From CAIQQQ01 sp040399685 (GTDB taxonomy: Bacteria; Pseudomonadota; Alphaproteobacteria; Acetobacterales; Acetobacteraceae): DNA of 64,000 nucleotides. This document shows, one piece after another, positions 52,277-60,926 of this stretch. The notes under the pieces were generated by a model, which saw nothing but the letters and a program-made list of their open reading frames with translations, made no database searches and was not told the origin of the DNA. A program made the translations under genes and the position numbers. Within the stretch, counting starts at the first letter, position 1; every line of letters starts with the position of its first letter. The stretch lies in contig JBBART010000020.1 of NCBI GenBank assembly GCA_040399685.1, forward strand, positions 26,727 through 90,726, in the 5' to 3' direction.

Positions 52277-53206
52277 ATGTTTGCTAGACCCCACTCGAAT
52301 GGCGGAGTGCAGGCGCAGGTGAGACAGGCAGAACGCATGGCGGCGGGCAGCATTGCCGTGGGCCTGGTGGTGCTGGCGCTCAAGACCGGCGCCTGGTGGG
52401 TCACCGGCAGTGCTGCATTGTTTTCCGATGCGGCGGAGTCGGTGGTCAATGTCGCGGCCGGCGTGGTGGCGTTGCTGGCGCTGCGGCTGGCGGCCCGGCC
52501 GGCTGATGCCAATCATCCCTATGGCCATGACAAGGTGGAGTTTTTCGCAGCCGTCATCGAAGGCTCGATGATCGTTCTGGCATCTGTGCTCATCGTGGAG
52601 CAGGCGTGGCAGGGGTTCCTGCATCCCACGCCGATCGAGCAGGGCGGCATCGGCCTGGCGCTCAATGCCGGGTCGAGCGTGCTGAATGCGATCTGGGCGG
52701 CGCTGCTGCTGCGGCGGGGGCGCACCCTGCGGTCCCCCACGCTGGTGGCCGATGGCAAGCACCTGATGTCGGATGTGGTGACCTCGGCTGCTGTTCTGAT
52801 TGGCGTGGCGTTGGTGCTTGTCACCGGGATCGGCTGGTTGGACCCCGCGATGGCGGTGCTGGCCGCGGCCTATGTTCTGGTGTCTGGCATTCTGGTCATC
52901 AAGGGCTCGGTCGGCGGGCTGATGGATATGGCGGCGGCCAGCCCGATCGTGGATCGGATTCGCGCCATCGTCGCCCTGCAGGCGGAGGGGGCGATCGAGG
53001 TGCATGACCTGCGCACCCGCCATGCCGGGCGCATCACGTTCCTGGAATTCCATCTGGTGGTGCCGGGCGCGATGCAGGTGCAGGACGCGCATGAGATCTG
53101 CGACCGGATCGAGGCGGCGCTGAAGGCGGAGATGGAAGATCTGATGATCACCATTCATGTCGAGCCTGAGGTGAAAGCCAAGCATCACGGCGTTCTGGTG
53201 CTATAA
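52277..53206 (+). CDS. cation diffusion facilitator (CDF) transporter
   Basis: 309 residues with six membrane segments and a cytoplasmic C-terminal domain (VHDLRTRHAGRITFLEFHLVVPG...IHVEP). Metal-site residues: TM5 carries DGKHLMSDVV (HxxxD), while TM2 reads FSDAAESVVN, where most Zn/Fe CDFs have DxxxD or HxxxD; here the second Asp is Ser. HPYGHDKVEFF between TM2 and TM3 is typical. It exports a divalent cation by proton antiport; the metal is uncertain because of the TM2 change. GTG codons at 52307 and 52319 are alternative starts. Confidence 0.87.
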   Translation: MFARPHSNGGVQAQVRQAERMAAGSIAVGLVVLALKTGAWWVTGSAALFSDAAESVVNVAAGVVALLALRLAARPADANHPYGHDKVEFFAAVIEGSMIVLASVLIVEQAWQGFLHPTPIEQGGIGLALNAGSSVLNAIWAALLLRRGRTLRSPTLVADGKHLMSDVVTSAAVLIGVALVLVTGIGWLDPAMAVLAAAYVLVSGILVIKGSVGGLMDMAAASPIVDRIRAIVALQAEGAIEVHDLRTRHAGRITFLEFHLVVPGAMQVQDAHEICDRIEAALKAEMEDLMITIHVEPEVKAKHHGVLVL

Positions 53207-53236
53207 GCCGGTTCTGGGTTGCGAACAGGAGTCGAC

Positions 53237-53800
53237 ATGGTCCGTATCAATCGCGTCATCACCCGTGGTGGTGATTTTGGTGAAACATCGCTGGGCGATG
53301 GCACGCGCCTGAAGAAAGATGCCGTGCGGGTCGAGGCGTATGGCACCGTGGATGAGGCCAACGCCACGGTCGGGCTGGTTCGGCTGCATACCTCCGGTGA
53401 CGACGATGCGATGCTGGCGCGCATTCAGAACGATTTGTTCGACCTGGGGGCGGATCTGTGCGTGCCGGGCACCGCCGGCGACCGGCTGCGCCTGACCGAC
53501 GCGCCAGCCTTGCGGCTGGAGGCGGAGGTCGCGGCGATGAACGACAGCCTGCCGCCATTGACCAGTTTCGTGCTGCCCGGCGGCACCCCGGCTTCCGCCT
53601 TTGCCCATCTTGCACGCACCATCACCCGCAGGGCGGAGCGCCGGGTGGTGACGTTGAGCCAGTTGGAGCCGGTGAACCCGGCGGTGCTGCTCTATCTCAA
53701 CCGTCTGTCAGACCATTTGTTCGTGCTGGGCCGCCGGTTGAACGCCAACGCGACGCAGGATGTGCTCTGGGTTCCGGGGGGCGCTGGTACCTCGGAATAA
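53237..53800 (+). CDS. corrinoid adenosyltransferase, PduO type
   Basis: 187 residues. The ATP-binding N-terminus TRGGDFGETSLGDGTRLKKD is the PduO hallmark; RRAERRV near residue 140 and LYLNRLSDHLFVLGRR complete the active site. It transfers the adenosyl group of ATP to cob(I)alamin, giving coenzyme B12. ATG 53237 follows AGGAG. It lies near metH, so the strain uses cobalamin; adenosylcobalamin is for another enzyme not in this window. Confidence 0.93.
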   Translation: MVRINRVITRGGDFGETSLGDGTRLKKDAVRVEAYGTVDEANATVGLVRLHTSGDDDAMLARIQNDLFDLGADLCVPGTAGDRLRLTDAPALRLEAEVAAMNDSLPPLTSFVLPGGTPASAFAHLARTITRRAERRVVTLSQLEPVNPAVLLYLNRLSDHLFVLGRRLNANATQDVLWVPGGAGTSE

Positions 53801-53850
53801 ATGTTGCGGTTCACCTGATATCGGGGTGTTGGGGACCCCATGTCGGCTGA

Positions 53851-54729
53851 ATGAGCGATCCTTATGAAATTCTTGGCGTGCGTCGCGATGATTCCGACGT
53901 GACGATTCAAAAAGCCTATCGCAAGCTCGCCAAGCGGCATCACCCGGATCTCAATCCGGACAAGCCGGACGCGGCCGAGCGGTTCAAGCAGATCAATGCG
54001 GCCAATCAGATCCTGTCTGATCCGGCTTTGCGTGCCCGTTATGATCGCGGCGAGATCGACGGCGATGGTGCTGAGAAGCAGGCGCCGCGCCAGGCCTATC
54101 GTGAATCAGCTGGTGCGCGTGCGGGGGCCGCGCACGGGTTCAGCCCTGAGGACCTGGAGTCGATCTTCGGCGGCGGCTTCGGCGGGCGTCGCGCCGGGCC
54201 GGCACAGGGGCAGGACGTGCAATACAGCCTGACCGTCGATTTTCTCGATGCCGCGAACGGCATTGTGCGCCGTTTGAGCCTGCCCGAGGGGCGCACGCTG
54301 GATGTCACTATCCCGCCGGGGGTGCGTGATGGGCATATGCTGCGGCTGAAGGGGCAGGGCCGTCCGGGCCGTGCTGGCGGTCCGCCGGGCGATGCGCTGG
54401 TGGAGATCAGCGTGGCGCCGCACCGCACTTTCCGCCGCGAGGGCGACGATATCCTGATGGAGCTGCCGATCACGCTGAAGGAGGCGGTGCTGGGCGCGAG
54501 TGTCGAGGTGCCGACCATCACCGGGCGGGTGCGGCTGACGATTCCGCCAAACTCGGTGAACGGCGCCAAGCTGCGGCTGGGCCGTCGCGGCATTGCCGGC
54601 GGCAGCCAGGTGGTGGAGCTGAAAGTGGTGTTGCCGCGCATGGCCGAACCTGCGCTGGCGGCGTTCCTGGCGGAGTGGGAGCCGGAGCATCCGTTCGATC
54701 CGCGTGCGGCCATGGAGGGGGCGCCATGA
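53851..54729 (+). CDS. cbpA: DnaJ-class co-chaperone without zinc finger (CbpA-like)
   Basis: 292 residues: J domain with HPD (KRHHPDLNPDKPDA near residue 30), Gly-rich linker (FGGGFGGRR), and two C-terminal substrate domains (VTIPPGVRDGHMLRLKGQG, VPTITGRVRLTIPPNS). The Cys-rich zinc finger of DnaJ is absent, as in CbpA. It stimulates DnaK ATPase and delivers clients. The next gene, a CbpM-like modulator, starts within its stop (ATGA), the usual cbpA-cbpM layout. Confidence 0.92.
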   Translation: MSDPYEILGVRRDDSDVTIQKAYRKLAKRHHPDLNPDKPDAAERFKQINAANQILSDPALRARYDRGEIDGDGAEKQAPRQAYRESAGARAGAAHGFSPEDLESIFGGGFGGRRAGPAQGQDVQYSLTVDFLDAANGIVRRLSLPEGRTLDVTIPPGVRDGHMLRLKGQGRPGRAGGPPGDALVEISVAPHRTFRREGDDILMELPITLKEAVLGASVEVPTITGRVRLTIPPNSVNGAKLRLGRRGIAGGSQVVELKVVLPRMAEPALAAFLAEWEPEHPFDPRAAMEGAP

Positions 54730-55052
54730 TCCACATCTCGACGATCATCGACAGTGATAAGCGGCTGAGCGTGGCTGTCATTGAGGACTGGGTGGCGCGC
54801 GGATGGGTGCAGGTGGACGGTGCGGCGCCGGATGAATGGACGTTCACCGAGATCGCGGCATCCCGGCTGTATCTGCTGTGGGATTTGCATGTTGATCTGG
54901 CGCTGGATGACGAGGCGGTGCCGGTGGTGCTGTCGCTGCTGGACCAGGTCTATGCCCTGCGTGGCACCCTGCGCAGTGTGATCGGCGCGTTGGACGATGC
55001 GCCGGATGATCTGAAACAGCGCATCGTGGCGGCCATCAAACGTCCTGAATAA
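54726..55052 (+). CDS. cbpM: CbpM-like modulator of the DnaJ-class co-chaperone
   Basis: 108 residues. The MerR-like N-terminal part IEDWVARGWVQVDGA and EIAASRLYLLWDLHVDLALDDEAVPVVLSLLDQVYALRG match CbpM, which binds the J domain of CbpA and inhibits it. The ATG overlaps the cbpA-like stop; the longer frame from 54675 is a shadow. Confidence 0.85.
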   Translation: MIHISTIIDSDKRLSVAVIEDWVARGWVQVDGAAPDEWTFTEIAASRLYLLWDLHVDLALDDEAVPVVLSLLDQVYALRGTLRSVIGALDDAPDDLKQRIVAAIKRPE

Positions 55053-55135
55053 AGCCGTTCGTTCCGTCTTTGCTGGTCTTTGGGCTGGCAGGAATGATAC
55101 AGTCGCGGCCGAATCAGTTGACGGATCTTCACGCC

Positions 55136-56368
55136 ATGCGGACGCTTGTGATCACGCCGATGTTGCCGGTGCAGTCCCAGGCGGATATTGGCGGCAAGCA
55201 CCGGCGCATGGCGGCCTTTCTGCGCGCCTTTCATGGCCTTAGCCAGAGGATCGATCTGGTGCAGATCGTGCCGGAGAGCCTGATGGGGCTGGCGCACGAT
55301 GCGGAGGGGTTGAACCGGTCGCAGTCGGATTTCTGGGGTGTCCCGGTTGAGGTGACGCTGCTGGCGCGGCGGCAGCGGGGTGAGACTTTCTGGAATCACT
55401 ACGGCGCGAGCATCTTTAGCGCGCAGGCCCAGAAGGCGTTGTACCCCTATGGCGGGGCAGGGCTGGCGGAGCAGATTGGCGCACATCTCGACGCGGCGCC
55501 GGACCTTGTGTTTGTCGATCGGATCGACGCGATGTTGCCTGTGTTGAACAGCGGTCGCAAGCCGAAGGCGATGTTTCTGGATTTCGATGACGTTTACCAC
55601 AACGTGCTGTTGCGCGCCTGTTTCAGCGGCCGGCCCACGGCGGCAGGCTTGCTTTCGGCGTTGCAGGCCCCGGCCTTGATGCTGGCGGAACGGCGCGGCA
55701 TCGCGGCCTCCACCTTTGCATTTGCCTGTTCGCCCGCGGACCGGCGGCATTTGCGACAGCTTGGCGTCGGCGACAAGGTACGCACCATCGCCAACGCGTT
55801 GCCCGTGCCGGAGGTGCCGCCTGGCGTGGTGGCGCAGCCGACGGTGCTGTATCTCGGCTCGTTTCATCATTTGCCCAACGTGCTGGCGGCGGAGCGGTTG
55901 GTGCGGTCGATCTGGCCTGCGGTGCGGGCCGCTGTTCCGGGGGCACGCCTGCTGGTCGCCGGGGCGGGCAGCGAGGATCTGCCATCCCGCGTCCTGGCGG
56001 CGGCGGGGGTGGAATATCTCGGCTTTGTTGACGATCTGCCGGCGCTGTATGCCGCCAGCCGGCTGGTGTGTTGCCCCATCACCACCGGCAGCGGCACGCG
56101 GCTGAAGCTGGTGGAAGCGGCGTCCTACGCGCGGCCGATGGTCAGCACGCGGCTGGGGGCGGAGGGGTTGGATTTCCGCGACGATGTGGAAATCCTGCTG
56201 CGGGACGACGATGCCGGTCTGGCGCAGGCCTGTGTGAAGCTGCTTCTGGACGATGCGCGATGCCACACCCTGGGGGATGCCGGACGCGCGGCGATGCGCC
56301 GCCATTACGATGTGGCGCTGATCGAACAGCATATTGGGCAGGTGATCGCGGAGGCGCTCGGCGGATGA
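55136..56368 (+). CDS. glycosyltransferase (GT4-like, sugar transferase)
   Basis: 410 residues of a GT-B enzyme: MRTLVITPMLPVQSQADIGG opening, KAMFLDFDDVY near residue 143, YLGSFHHLPNVLAAERLVR near residue 240, and ITTGSGTRLKLVEAASYARPMV near residue 320 with the nucleotide-sugar Glu. Similar genes occur in surface polysaccharide clusters. An ATG at 55094 is an alternative start with a closer ribosome binding site. It overlaps the next, broken glycosyltransferase gene (ATGA). Confidence 0.85.
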   Translation: MRTLVITPMLPVQSQADIGGKHRRMAAFLRAFHGLSQRIDLVQIVPESLMGLAHDAEGLNRSQSDFWGVPVEVTLLARRQRGETFWNHYGASIFSAQAQKALYPYGGAGLAEQIGAHLDAAPDLVFVDRIDAMLPVLNSGRKPKAMFLDFDDVYHNVLLRACFSGRPTAAGLLSALQAPALMLAERRGIAASTFAFACSPADRRHLRQLGVGDKVRTIANALPVPEVPPGVVAQPTVLYLGSFHHLPNVLAAERLVRSIWPAVRAAVPGARLLVAGAGSEDLPSRVLAAAGVEYLGFVDDLPALYAASRLVCCPITTGSGTRLKLVEAASYARPMVSTRLGAEGLDFRDDVEILLRDDDAGLAQACVKLLLDDARCHTLGDAGRAAMRRHYDVALIEQHIGQVIAEALGG

Positions 56369-56929
56369 GCCCGTTGCATATCGTGCTTGTGCTCTACAAC
56401 AGCGCCCGGCAACTTCCCGCCTTTTTGGCATGCCTGACCGCCCAGACCCTACCGGATTGGCGGCTGATCGCGATCGACAACGCATCTGCCGACGCGTCGG
56501 ACGCCGCCGTTTCCGCTCTCGGTGACCCGCGGATCGAACTGATCCGTAACGCCGACAATCTGGGTTTTACCCGTGCCGTCAACCAGGGCCTACGGTATGG
56601 CGCGCAAGCACATGCCATGCGATTTCTGCTTGCTGTTAAACCAGCAGCGCATTCCTGTTTTCTATGCGCCGACCCTGTTGCTGCTGCATGAGGGAGGGGC
56701 GTCGTCCGGTGGCGAATTCAGCGCCGGGTATAGCAAGCTGTTCTGGCGCAGCTATATGCAGTCGCTGCGCAAGCATTTTGGCATGGTCGAGGCAGTGCGC
56801 ACCTGCGCAAGGGTGCTGTTCAAGGAAGCTGGTCGGGCCGGACAGACACGGGCCGTGACGCTGCGGATGGCGGGTGCCATGTCACCCGGTCTGTTGGCCC
56901 CTGTGCGGCGCACGCAGGGGCTGGGGTAG
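56365..56929 (+). pseudogene. GT2-family glycosyltransferase with internal deletion and frameshift
   Basis: The frame from ATG 56365 starts as a normal GT2 (LHIVLVLYNSARQLPAFLACL, WRLIAIDNASADASD, NADNLGFTRAVNQGLRYG), but after HAMRFLL it turns to unrelated sequence and stops at 56691. In another frame, from about 56636, the GT2 C-terminus resumes (IPVFYAPTLLLLHEGGASSG, then SYMQSLRKHFGMVEAV) and runs to 56929. The middle of the catalytic domain, with its DxD and acceptor parts (roughly 150 codons), is missing. The remaining product is not expected to be active. Confidence 0.75.
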
Positions 56930-56937
56930 TCGGCGGC

Positions 56938-58053
56938 TCAGTGCCGCAGCAGCGCCAGCACAAGTTCGACGAAGATCAGCAGCAGAATCGCGGCTTCCAT
57001 CAGTTCCGACCGGCTGCTCGACGCTTCGTCGTAGAGGGCGGAATAGGTGTCGCGGATAATGGCCAGCTTGCGCGACACGGCCTCGCTGACGGTGGGCACG
57101 CGGTAGAGGTCCAGCGCCGAGGTGTAGATGCGGGCCAGATAGACGTCCTCGGTCACCTGAAGGGCGTTGTCGACTTTTTCAGTCAGTTCGGTGACCTCGG
57201 CCACTAGCGTGTAGAGCTTGCGGGCGAGTTCCGCATACCGACGCGAGGCCAGGAGGTTCCAGCGGGAGCGGGTGGCTTCCACCAGGTCGTACATGCGTGG
57301 CAGTTCGTCATCCAGCAACTCGTCGTAATAGCGCATTTCCAGCAACTGGGCATTGGCCACCTCCAGCACATCCGCCACGTCACTGTCGTCACGCGGCTCA
57401 TAGATGAAGGCGCGGTCCCAGGTCAGCACCACCAGGTCGTCGGCGTAATAGGAGAAGCGCTGCCGCAGCAGGTCAGCGCGGGCGCCGTCAGACAATGTGC
57501 GCTGCTCGCCGGACAGCAGCGGCACCAGATCTACATTGTGCAGGATGTCGGCGGCGGTGACATGGCTGTCGAATTTTTGCACCACGCCCATCAGATAATC
57601 TTCGGCCAGGGTGGATGAGGTTGGGTTGACCAACGCATCGGCCACCACGCTGCGCAGATGCGCCAGCAGGCGCTGCCACATCGGGTTGTCCGCCTCGTCG
57701 CCGACAGCACGATCCACGGCGTTGAACAGCCCGGTGTAGTCATCCCAGCCGGTGTTCGGCGTGCCCACGCGCAGGGCCAGGGACACCGCGCCGAAATCAT
57801 ACAGTCTTGCGGTGACGGTGGCCTCGATCGGGCCGGATTCGAGCTGGATCGTCACCGGGTCGAGCGTCACGGCCAGCGGCGGCACGCCGAACGCCATCGC
57901 CTTCGGCGGCGTGGCGGTCAGGCGCGGCCGGCTGGTGCGCCCGGCGGCGTGGCGCGCCCACAGGCTTTCCGCCTTGATCAGGTCGATGGCATAGGCGATG
58001 TCGAACAATCGCAGCGCCAGGATGTGGCCATTGGTGACCTGAACACCCGTCAT
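56938..58053 (-). CDS. C-terminally membrane-anchored protein of unknown function, RMD1/DUF155-like by layout
   Basis: 371 residues. The N-terminal 200 residues are mixed alpha/beta. Residues 250-350 form a long helical, probably coiled-coil segment (RMYDLVEATRSRWNLLASRR, ARKLYTLVAEVTELTEKVDN), and the protein ends with one hydrophobic helix, AAILLLIFVELVLALLRH. This layout (acidic/helical core plus C-tail anchor) recalls the RMD1/YagE (DUF155) family, but I am not sure. Its ATG overlaps the stop of the upstream flavoprotein gene (ATGA). Confidence 0.6.
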   Translation of the reverse strand: MTGVQVTNGHILALRLFDIAYAIDLIKAESLWARHAAGRTSRPRLTATPPKAMAFGVPPLAVTLDPVTIQLESGPIEATVTARLYDFGAVSLALRVGTPNTGWDDYTGLFNAVDRAVGDEADNPMWQRLLAHLRSVVADALVNPTSSTLAEDYLMGVVQKFDSHVTAADILHNVDLVPLLSGEQRTLSDGARADLLRQRFSYYADDLVVLTWDRAFIYEPRDDSDVADVLEVANAQLLEMRYYDELLDDELPRMYDLVEATRSRWNLLASRRYAELARKLYTLVAEVTELTEKVDNALQVTEDVYLARIYTSALDLYRVPTVSEAVSRKLAIIRDTYSALYDEASSSRSELMEAAILLLIFVELVLALLRH

Positions 58054-59279
58054 GATCGGGATTTCATCCAGGCCAGCAAACCGTGGGCGGCGGCGCTGCC
58101 GGTGCTGAAGCAGCCTTGCAGCAGATAGCCGCCGGTGGGCGCCTCCCAATCCAGCATCTCGCCGGCCGCGAACACGCCCGGGCGATGGCACAGCATGAAG
58201 TGCTCATCCAGCGCCGCCCAACGCAGCCCGCCGGCTGACGAAATGGCGCGGGCGATCGACGCGGGGGCCTCCAGTCGCAGCGGCAGCGCCTTGATCAGCT
58301 CGGCCAACGGCAGCGTGACGCCGGCGTGCAGCGCCTCCTGCACCAGCCCGATCGCCACTGGCGACAATCCGGCCTTGGCACGCAGATAGTTCGACATCGA
58401 CTGGCTGCCACGGCCCTCCGGCAGGCGCGCGGTCAAGGCCTCCAGCGAAAGATCGGGGCGGAGGTCCAGCGTCACCGTGGTCGGCCCGCCCGCCGCGATG
58501 GCATCTCGGATCGCCCCCGAGAGGGTATAGACCGCGCCGCCCTCGATGCCGGTGGCGGTCACCATCGCCTCTCCCATCACGGAACGCGCGCCCAGCCCGA
58601 TGCCGATCCGCTTCAACGGCTGGCCGGCATGGCGGGTGCGGAAGACATCGGACCAGTTGACGGCAAAACCCATGTTGCTGGGGGCGAACGGCGCGACATC
58701 GGCCTCCGGGAAGAACGACGCCCAATGGCCGTTGGACCCAAGCCGAGGCCAGGACGCACCGCCAAGGGCCAGCAACGTGGCGGTGGGCGCCAGCGTCTGC
58801 CGGCCTTGCGGGCCGTCGAGCACCAGCGCGCCGGTCTCGGTCCATCCCTGCCATTCCTGGCGCATTTCGAACGCCACGCCCAGCGCGGCCAGCCGGGAGA
58901 GCCATGCGCGGAGCAACGGCGAGGACTTCATGGCGCGCGGAAACACCCGCCCGGAACTGCCGGTGAAGATCTCCTGGCCCAGCCCCTGCGCCCATTCCGT
59001 CAGCGCGGTCGGCGGATACGCGCGCACGGCCTCGGCCAGCATCGCCTGCCCCTCGCCATACCGCGCCAGAAACGCCTCCAACGGCTCGCTATGCGTCAGA
59101 TTCAACCCGCCGCGCCCGGCCATCAGCAGCTTGCGGCCAACCGAGGGCATGCGGTCAAACACCGTCACCTTGGCGAAGGGCGCGAGTATCTCGGCGGCAA
59201 TCAGGCCTGCGGGACCAGCGCCAATGACGGCGATGGTGGGGGAGTTCTGTTCATTTGAGTATGTCACACCGCCTTTCAT
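58050..59279 (-). CDS. BaiN/HI0933-like flavoprotein (NAD(P)/FAD-dependent oxidoreductase)
   Basis: 409 residues. FAD-binding VIGAGPAGLIAAEIL lies at residue 17, family motif GRKLLMAGRGGLNLTHS near residue 47, VFPRAMKSSPLLRAWLSRL near residue 112 and the C-terminal FAD contact GEMLDWEAPTGGYLLQGCFSTG. The family (TIGR03862/HI0933) has unknown or poorly known substrates; BaiN reduces bile-acid intermediates in Clostridia. ATG at 59279 gives the usual length; the frame to 59534 overlaps the rpsF promoter region and is not used. Confidence 0.9.
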   Translation of the reverse strand: MKGGVTYSNEQNSPTIAVIGAGPAGLIAAEILAPFAKVTVFDRMPSVGRKLLMAGRGGLNLTHSEPLEAFLARYGEGQAMLAEAVRAYPPTALTEWAQGLGQEIFTGSSGRVFPRAMKSSPLLRAWLSRLAALGVAFEMRQEWQGWTETGALVLDGPQGRQTLAPTATLLALGGASWPRLGSNGHWASFFPEADVAPFAPSNMGFAVNWSDVFRTRHAGQPLKRIGIGLGARSVMGEAMVTATGIEGGAVYTLSGAIRDAIAAGGPTTVTLDLRPDLSLEALTARLPEGRGSQSMSNYLRAKAGLSPVAIGLVQEALHAGVTLPLAELIKALPLRLEAPASIARAISSAGGLRWAALDEHFMLCHRPGVFAAGEMLDWEAPTGGYLLQGCFSTGSAAAHGLLAWMKSRS

Positions 59280-59449
59280 GCCAGAACTGCGCGCCAAAAT
59301 CCGTTCTTTTCTTGCGTATCTGGCCCGTGCCTGTATAACCCGCCGCTTCCCTGCTAGGGGCCACGGCGGCCTCTGGCTATGCCCGCACGCCAATTGTGGC
59401 GTTGTGCCCAGACCCGGGCACGGGGCTGAACAACCCAGAGGGAGCGCAC

Positions 59450-59968
59450 ATGCCGCTTTACGAGACCGTGCTGATCGCGCGTAACGACGTGACTCAGCAA
59501 CAGGTGGAGACAATCGTCGACACCCTGACCGCACAGATGGACGCCGATCTCGGCGCCGAACTGGGCTTTGAACCCGCCGAGGGCGTCGTTGCCCCCACCG
59601 TGGTGATGAAGCGCGAATATTGGGGCCTCCGCGGCCTGGCCTATCGCATCAAGAAGAACCGCAAGGGGCACTACATGCTTCTCGGCCTTGACGCGAAGCC
59701 CGTCGCGATGGCCGAAATGGAACGCCAGTTGAGCCTGAACGAAGATATTCTTCGCTTCATGACCATCCGCGTCGACCTGATCGATGCCGAGGCGCCGTCC
59801 GCCATCCTGTCGCGCAAGTCCGACGACCGTGAGCGTGGCTTCCGTGGGCCCAAGCCCGCCGGTCGCTTCGAGAGCGGCCGCAAGCGCGGCTTTGATGACC
59901 GGGAAGAATTCCGTGCACGCGACGATGGCGCGCCACGTGAAGACTTCGCCGCCGGCCTGGAGGAATAA
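59450..59968 (+). CDS. rpsF: 30S ribosomal protein S6
   Basis: 172 residues. PLYETVLIARNDVTQQQVE at the N-terminus and KREYWGLRGLAYRIKKNRKGHYMLL are S6 motifs. The C-terminal 60 residues are a charged tail rich in Arg, Asp and Glu (GRKRGFDDREEFRARDDG), longer than in E. coli. S6 pairs with S18 on the 30S platform. ATG 59450 follows GGGAGCG; the first gene of rpsF-rpsR-rplI. Confidence 0.97.
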   Translation: MPLYETVLIARNDVTQQQVETIVDTLTAQMDADLGAELGFEPAEGVVAPTVVMKREYWGLRGLAYRIKKNRKGHYMLLGLDAKPVAMAEMERQLSLNEDILRFMTIRVDLIDAEAPSAILSRKSDDRERGFRGPKPAGRFESGRKRGFDDREEFRARDDGAPREDFAAGLEE

Positions 59969-59973
59969 GAGCA

Positions 59974-60252
59974 ATGTCCGACACCGATGCAAACCTGAAC
60001 CCGGCAGCCCGCCGCTCCGCCGTGGGCGCCCGCCGGCCGTTCTATCGCCGTCGCAAGTCCTGCCCGTTCTCTGGCCCGAATGCGCCAGTGATCGACTACA
60101 AGGACGTGCGCCTGCTCAGCCGTTTCCTGTCCGAGCGCGGCAAGATCGTGCCGAGCCGCATCACGGCCGTCTCTGCCAAGAAGCAGCGTGAGCTGGCCCA
60201 GGCCATCAAGCGCGCCCGCTTCCTGGCGCTGCTCCCCTACATCGTGAACTGA
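59974..60252 (+). CDS. rpsR: 30S ribosomal protein S18
   Basis: 92 residues with ARRPFYRRRKSCPFSG, DYKDVRLLSRFLSERGKIVPSR and KQRELAQAIKRARFLALLPY, all S18 signatures. It binds S6 and 16S rRNA. It starts 5 bases after rpsF and is followed by rplI after 11 bases. The Arg-rich N-terminal extension is as in other alphaproteobacteria. Confidence 0.97.
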   Translation: MSDTDANLNPAARRSAVGARRPFYRRRKSCPFSGPNAPVIDYKDVRLLSRFLSERGKIVPSRITAVSAKKQRELAQAIKRARFLALLPYIVN

Positions 60253-60263
60253 GGAGCGGACAC

Positions 60264-60839
60264 ATGGCCGCCGTAGAATTGATCCTGCTCCAGCGCGTCG
60301 AGAAGCTGGGCCAGATGGGCGATGTGGTGTCTGTGAAGCCGGGCTATGCCCGCAACTTCCTGCTGCCGCAGAAAAAGGCGATCCGCGCCAACAAGGGCAA
60401 CCTTGCAACCTTCGAGCAGCAGCGCGTCCAGCTTGAGGCGTTGAACCTCAAGCGCAAGGACGAGGCCGAGCGCGTCGCCGAGCGTATGGCCGGGCTTTCC
60501 GTCGTCATCATCCGTCAGGCCGGTGAGTCGGGCAGCCTTTACGGCTCCGTCTCCTCGCGTGACATTGCTGACGCCGCTGCCGAGGCTGGCCTCACGGTCA
60601 ACCGCTCGCAGATCGTGCTCGACCACCCGATCAAGATGCTGGGCCTCGCCAATGTGCGAATCGTCCTGCACCCTGAAGTGACGATGCCGGTAACGGTCAA
60701 CGTCGCGCGTTCGGTGGAAGAAGCCGAGAAGCAAACCCGCGGCGAGCGCGTGGTTGGCGAAATGGAAGAGGCAATCGAGCTGGAGTCGGACCTCGCGTTC
60801 TTCGACCCCAACTCCGTGCCGCGTGACGACGCAGAGTAA
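60264..60839 (+). CDS. rplI: 50S ribosomal protein L9
   Basis: 191 residues. VELILLQRVEKLGQMGDVVSVKPGYARNFLLP is the L9 signature, followed by a long connecting helix and a C-terminal rRNA-binding domain; the acidic C-terminal extension (about 40 residues) makes it longer than E. coli L9 (149). It is the last gene of the rpsF-rpsR-rplI unit and is followed by a strong terminator. Confidence 0.97.
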   Translation: MAAVELILLQRVEKLGQMGDVVSVKPGYARNFLLPQKKAIRANKGNLATFEQQRVQLEALNLKRKDEAERVAERMAGLSVVIIRQAGESGSLYGSVSSRDIADAAAEAGLTVNRSQIVLDHPIKMLGLANVRIVLHPEVTMPVTVNVARSVEEAEKQTRGERVVGEMEEAIELESDLAFFDPNSVPRDDAE

Positions 60840-60865
60840 TCTGCCAGAACCCGCTTGGTTCTAAC

Positions 60866-60911
60866 CAAGGCCCGCACAAGAAAGCACGCTCGCTTTCATG
60901 TGCGGGCCTTG
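60866..60911 (+). terminator. strong hairpin terminator after rplI
   Basis: A perfect 12-bp stem CAAGGCCCGCAC with GTGCGGGCCTTG, with an inner GAAAGC/GCTTTC stem, 26 bases after the rplI stop. It lies between convergent rplI and the glycosyltransferase gene, so it can serve both. T-runs are short. Confidence 0.85.
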
Positions 60912-60926
60912 TGCGTTTCCAGCGCC

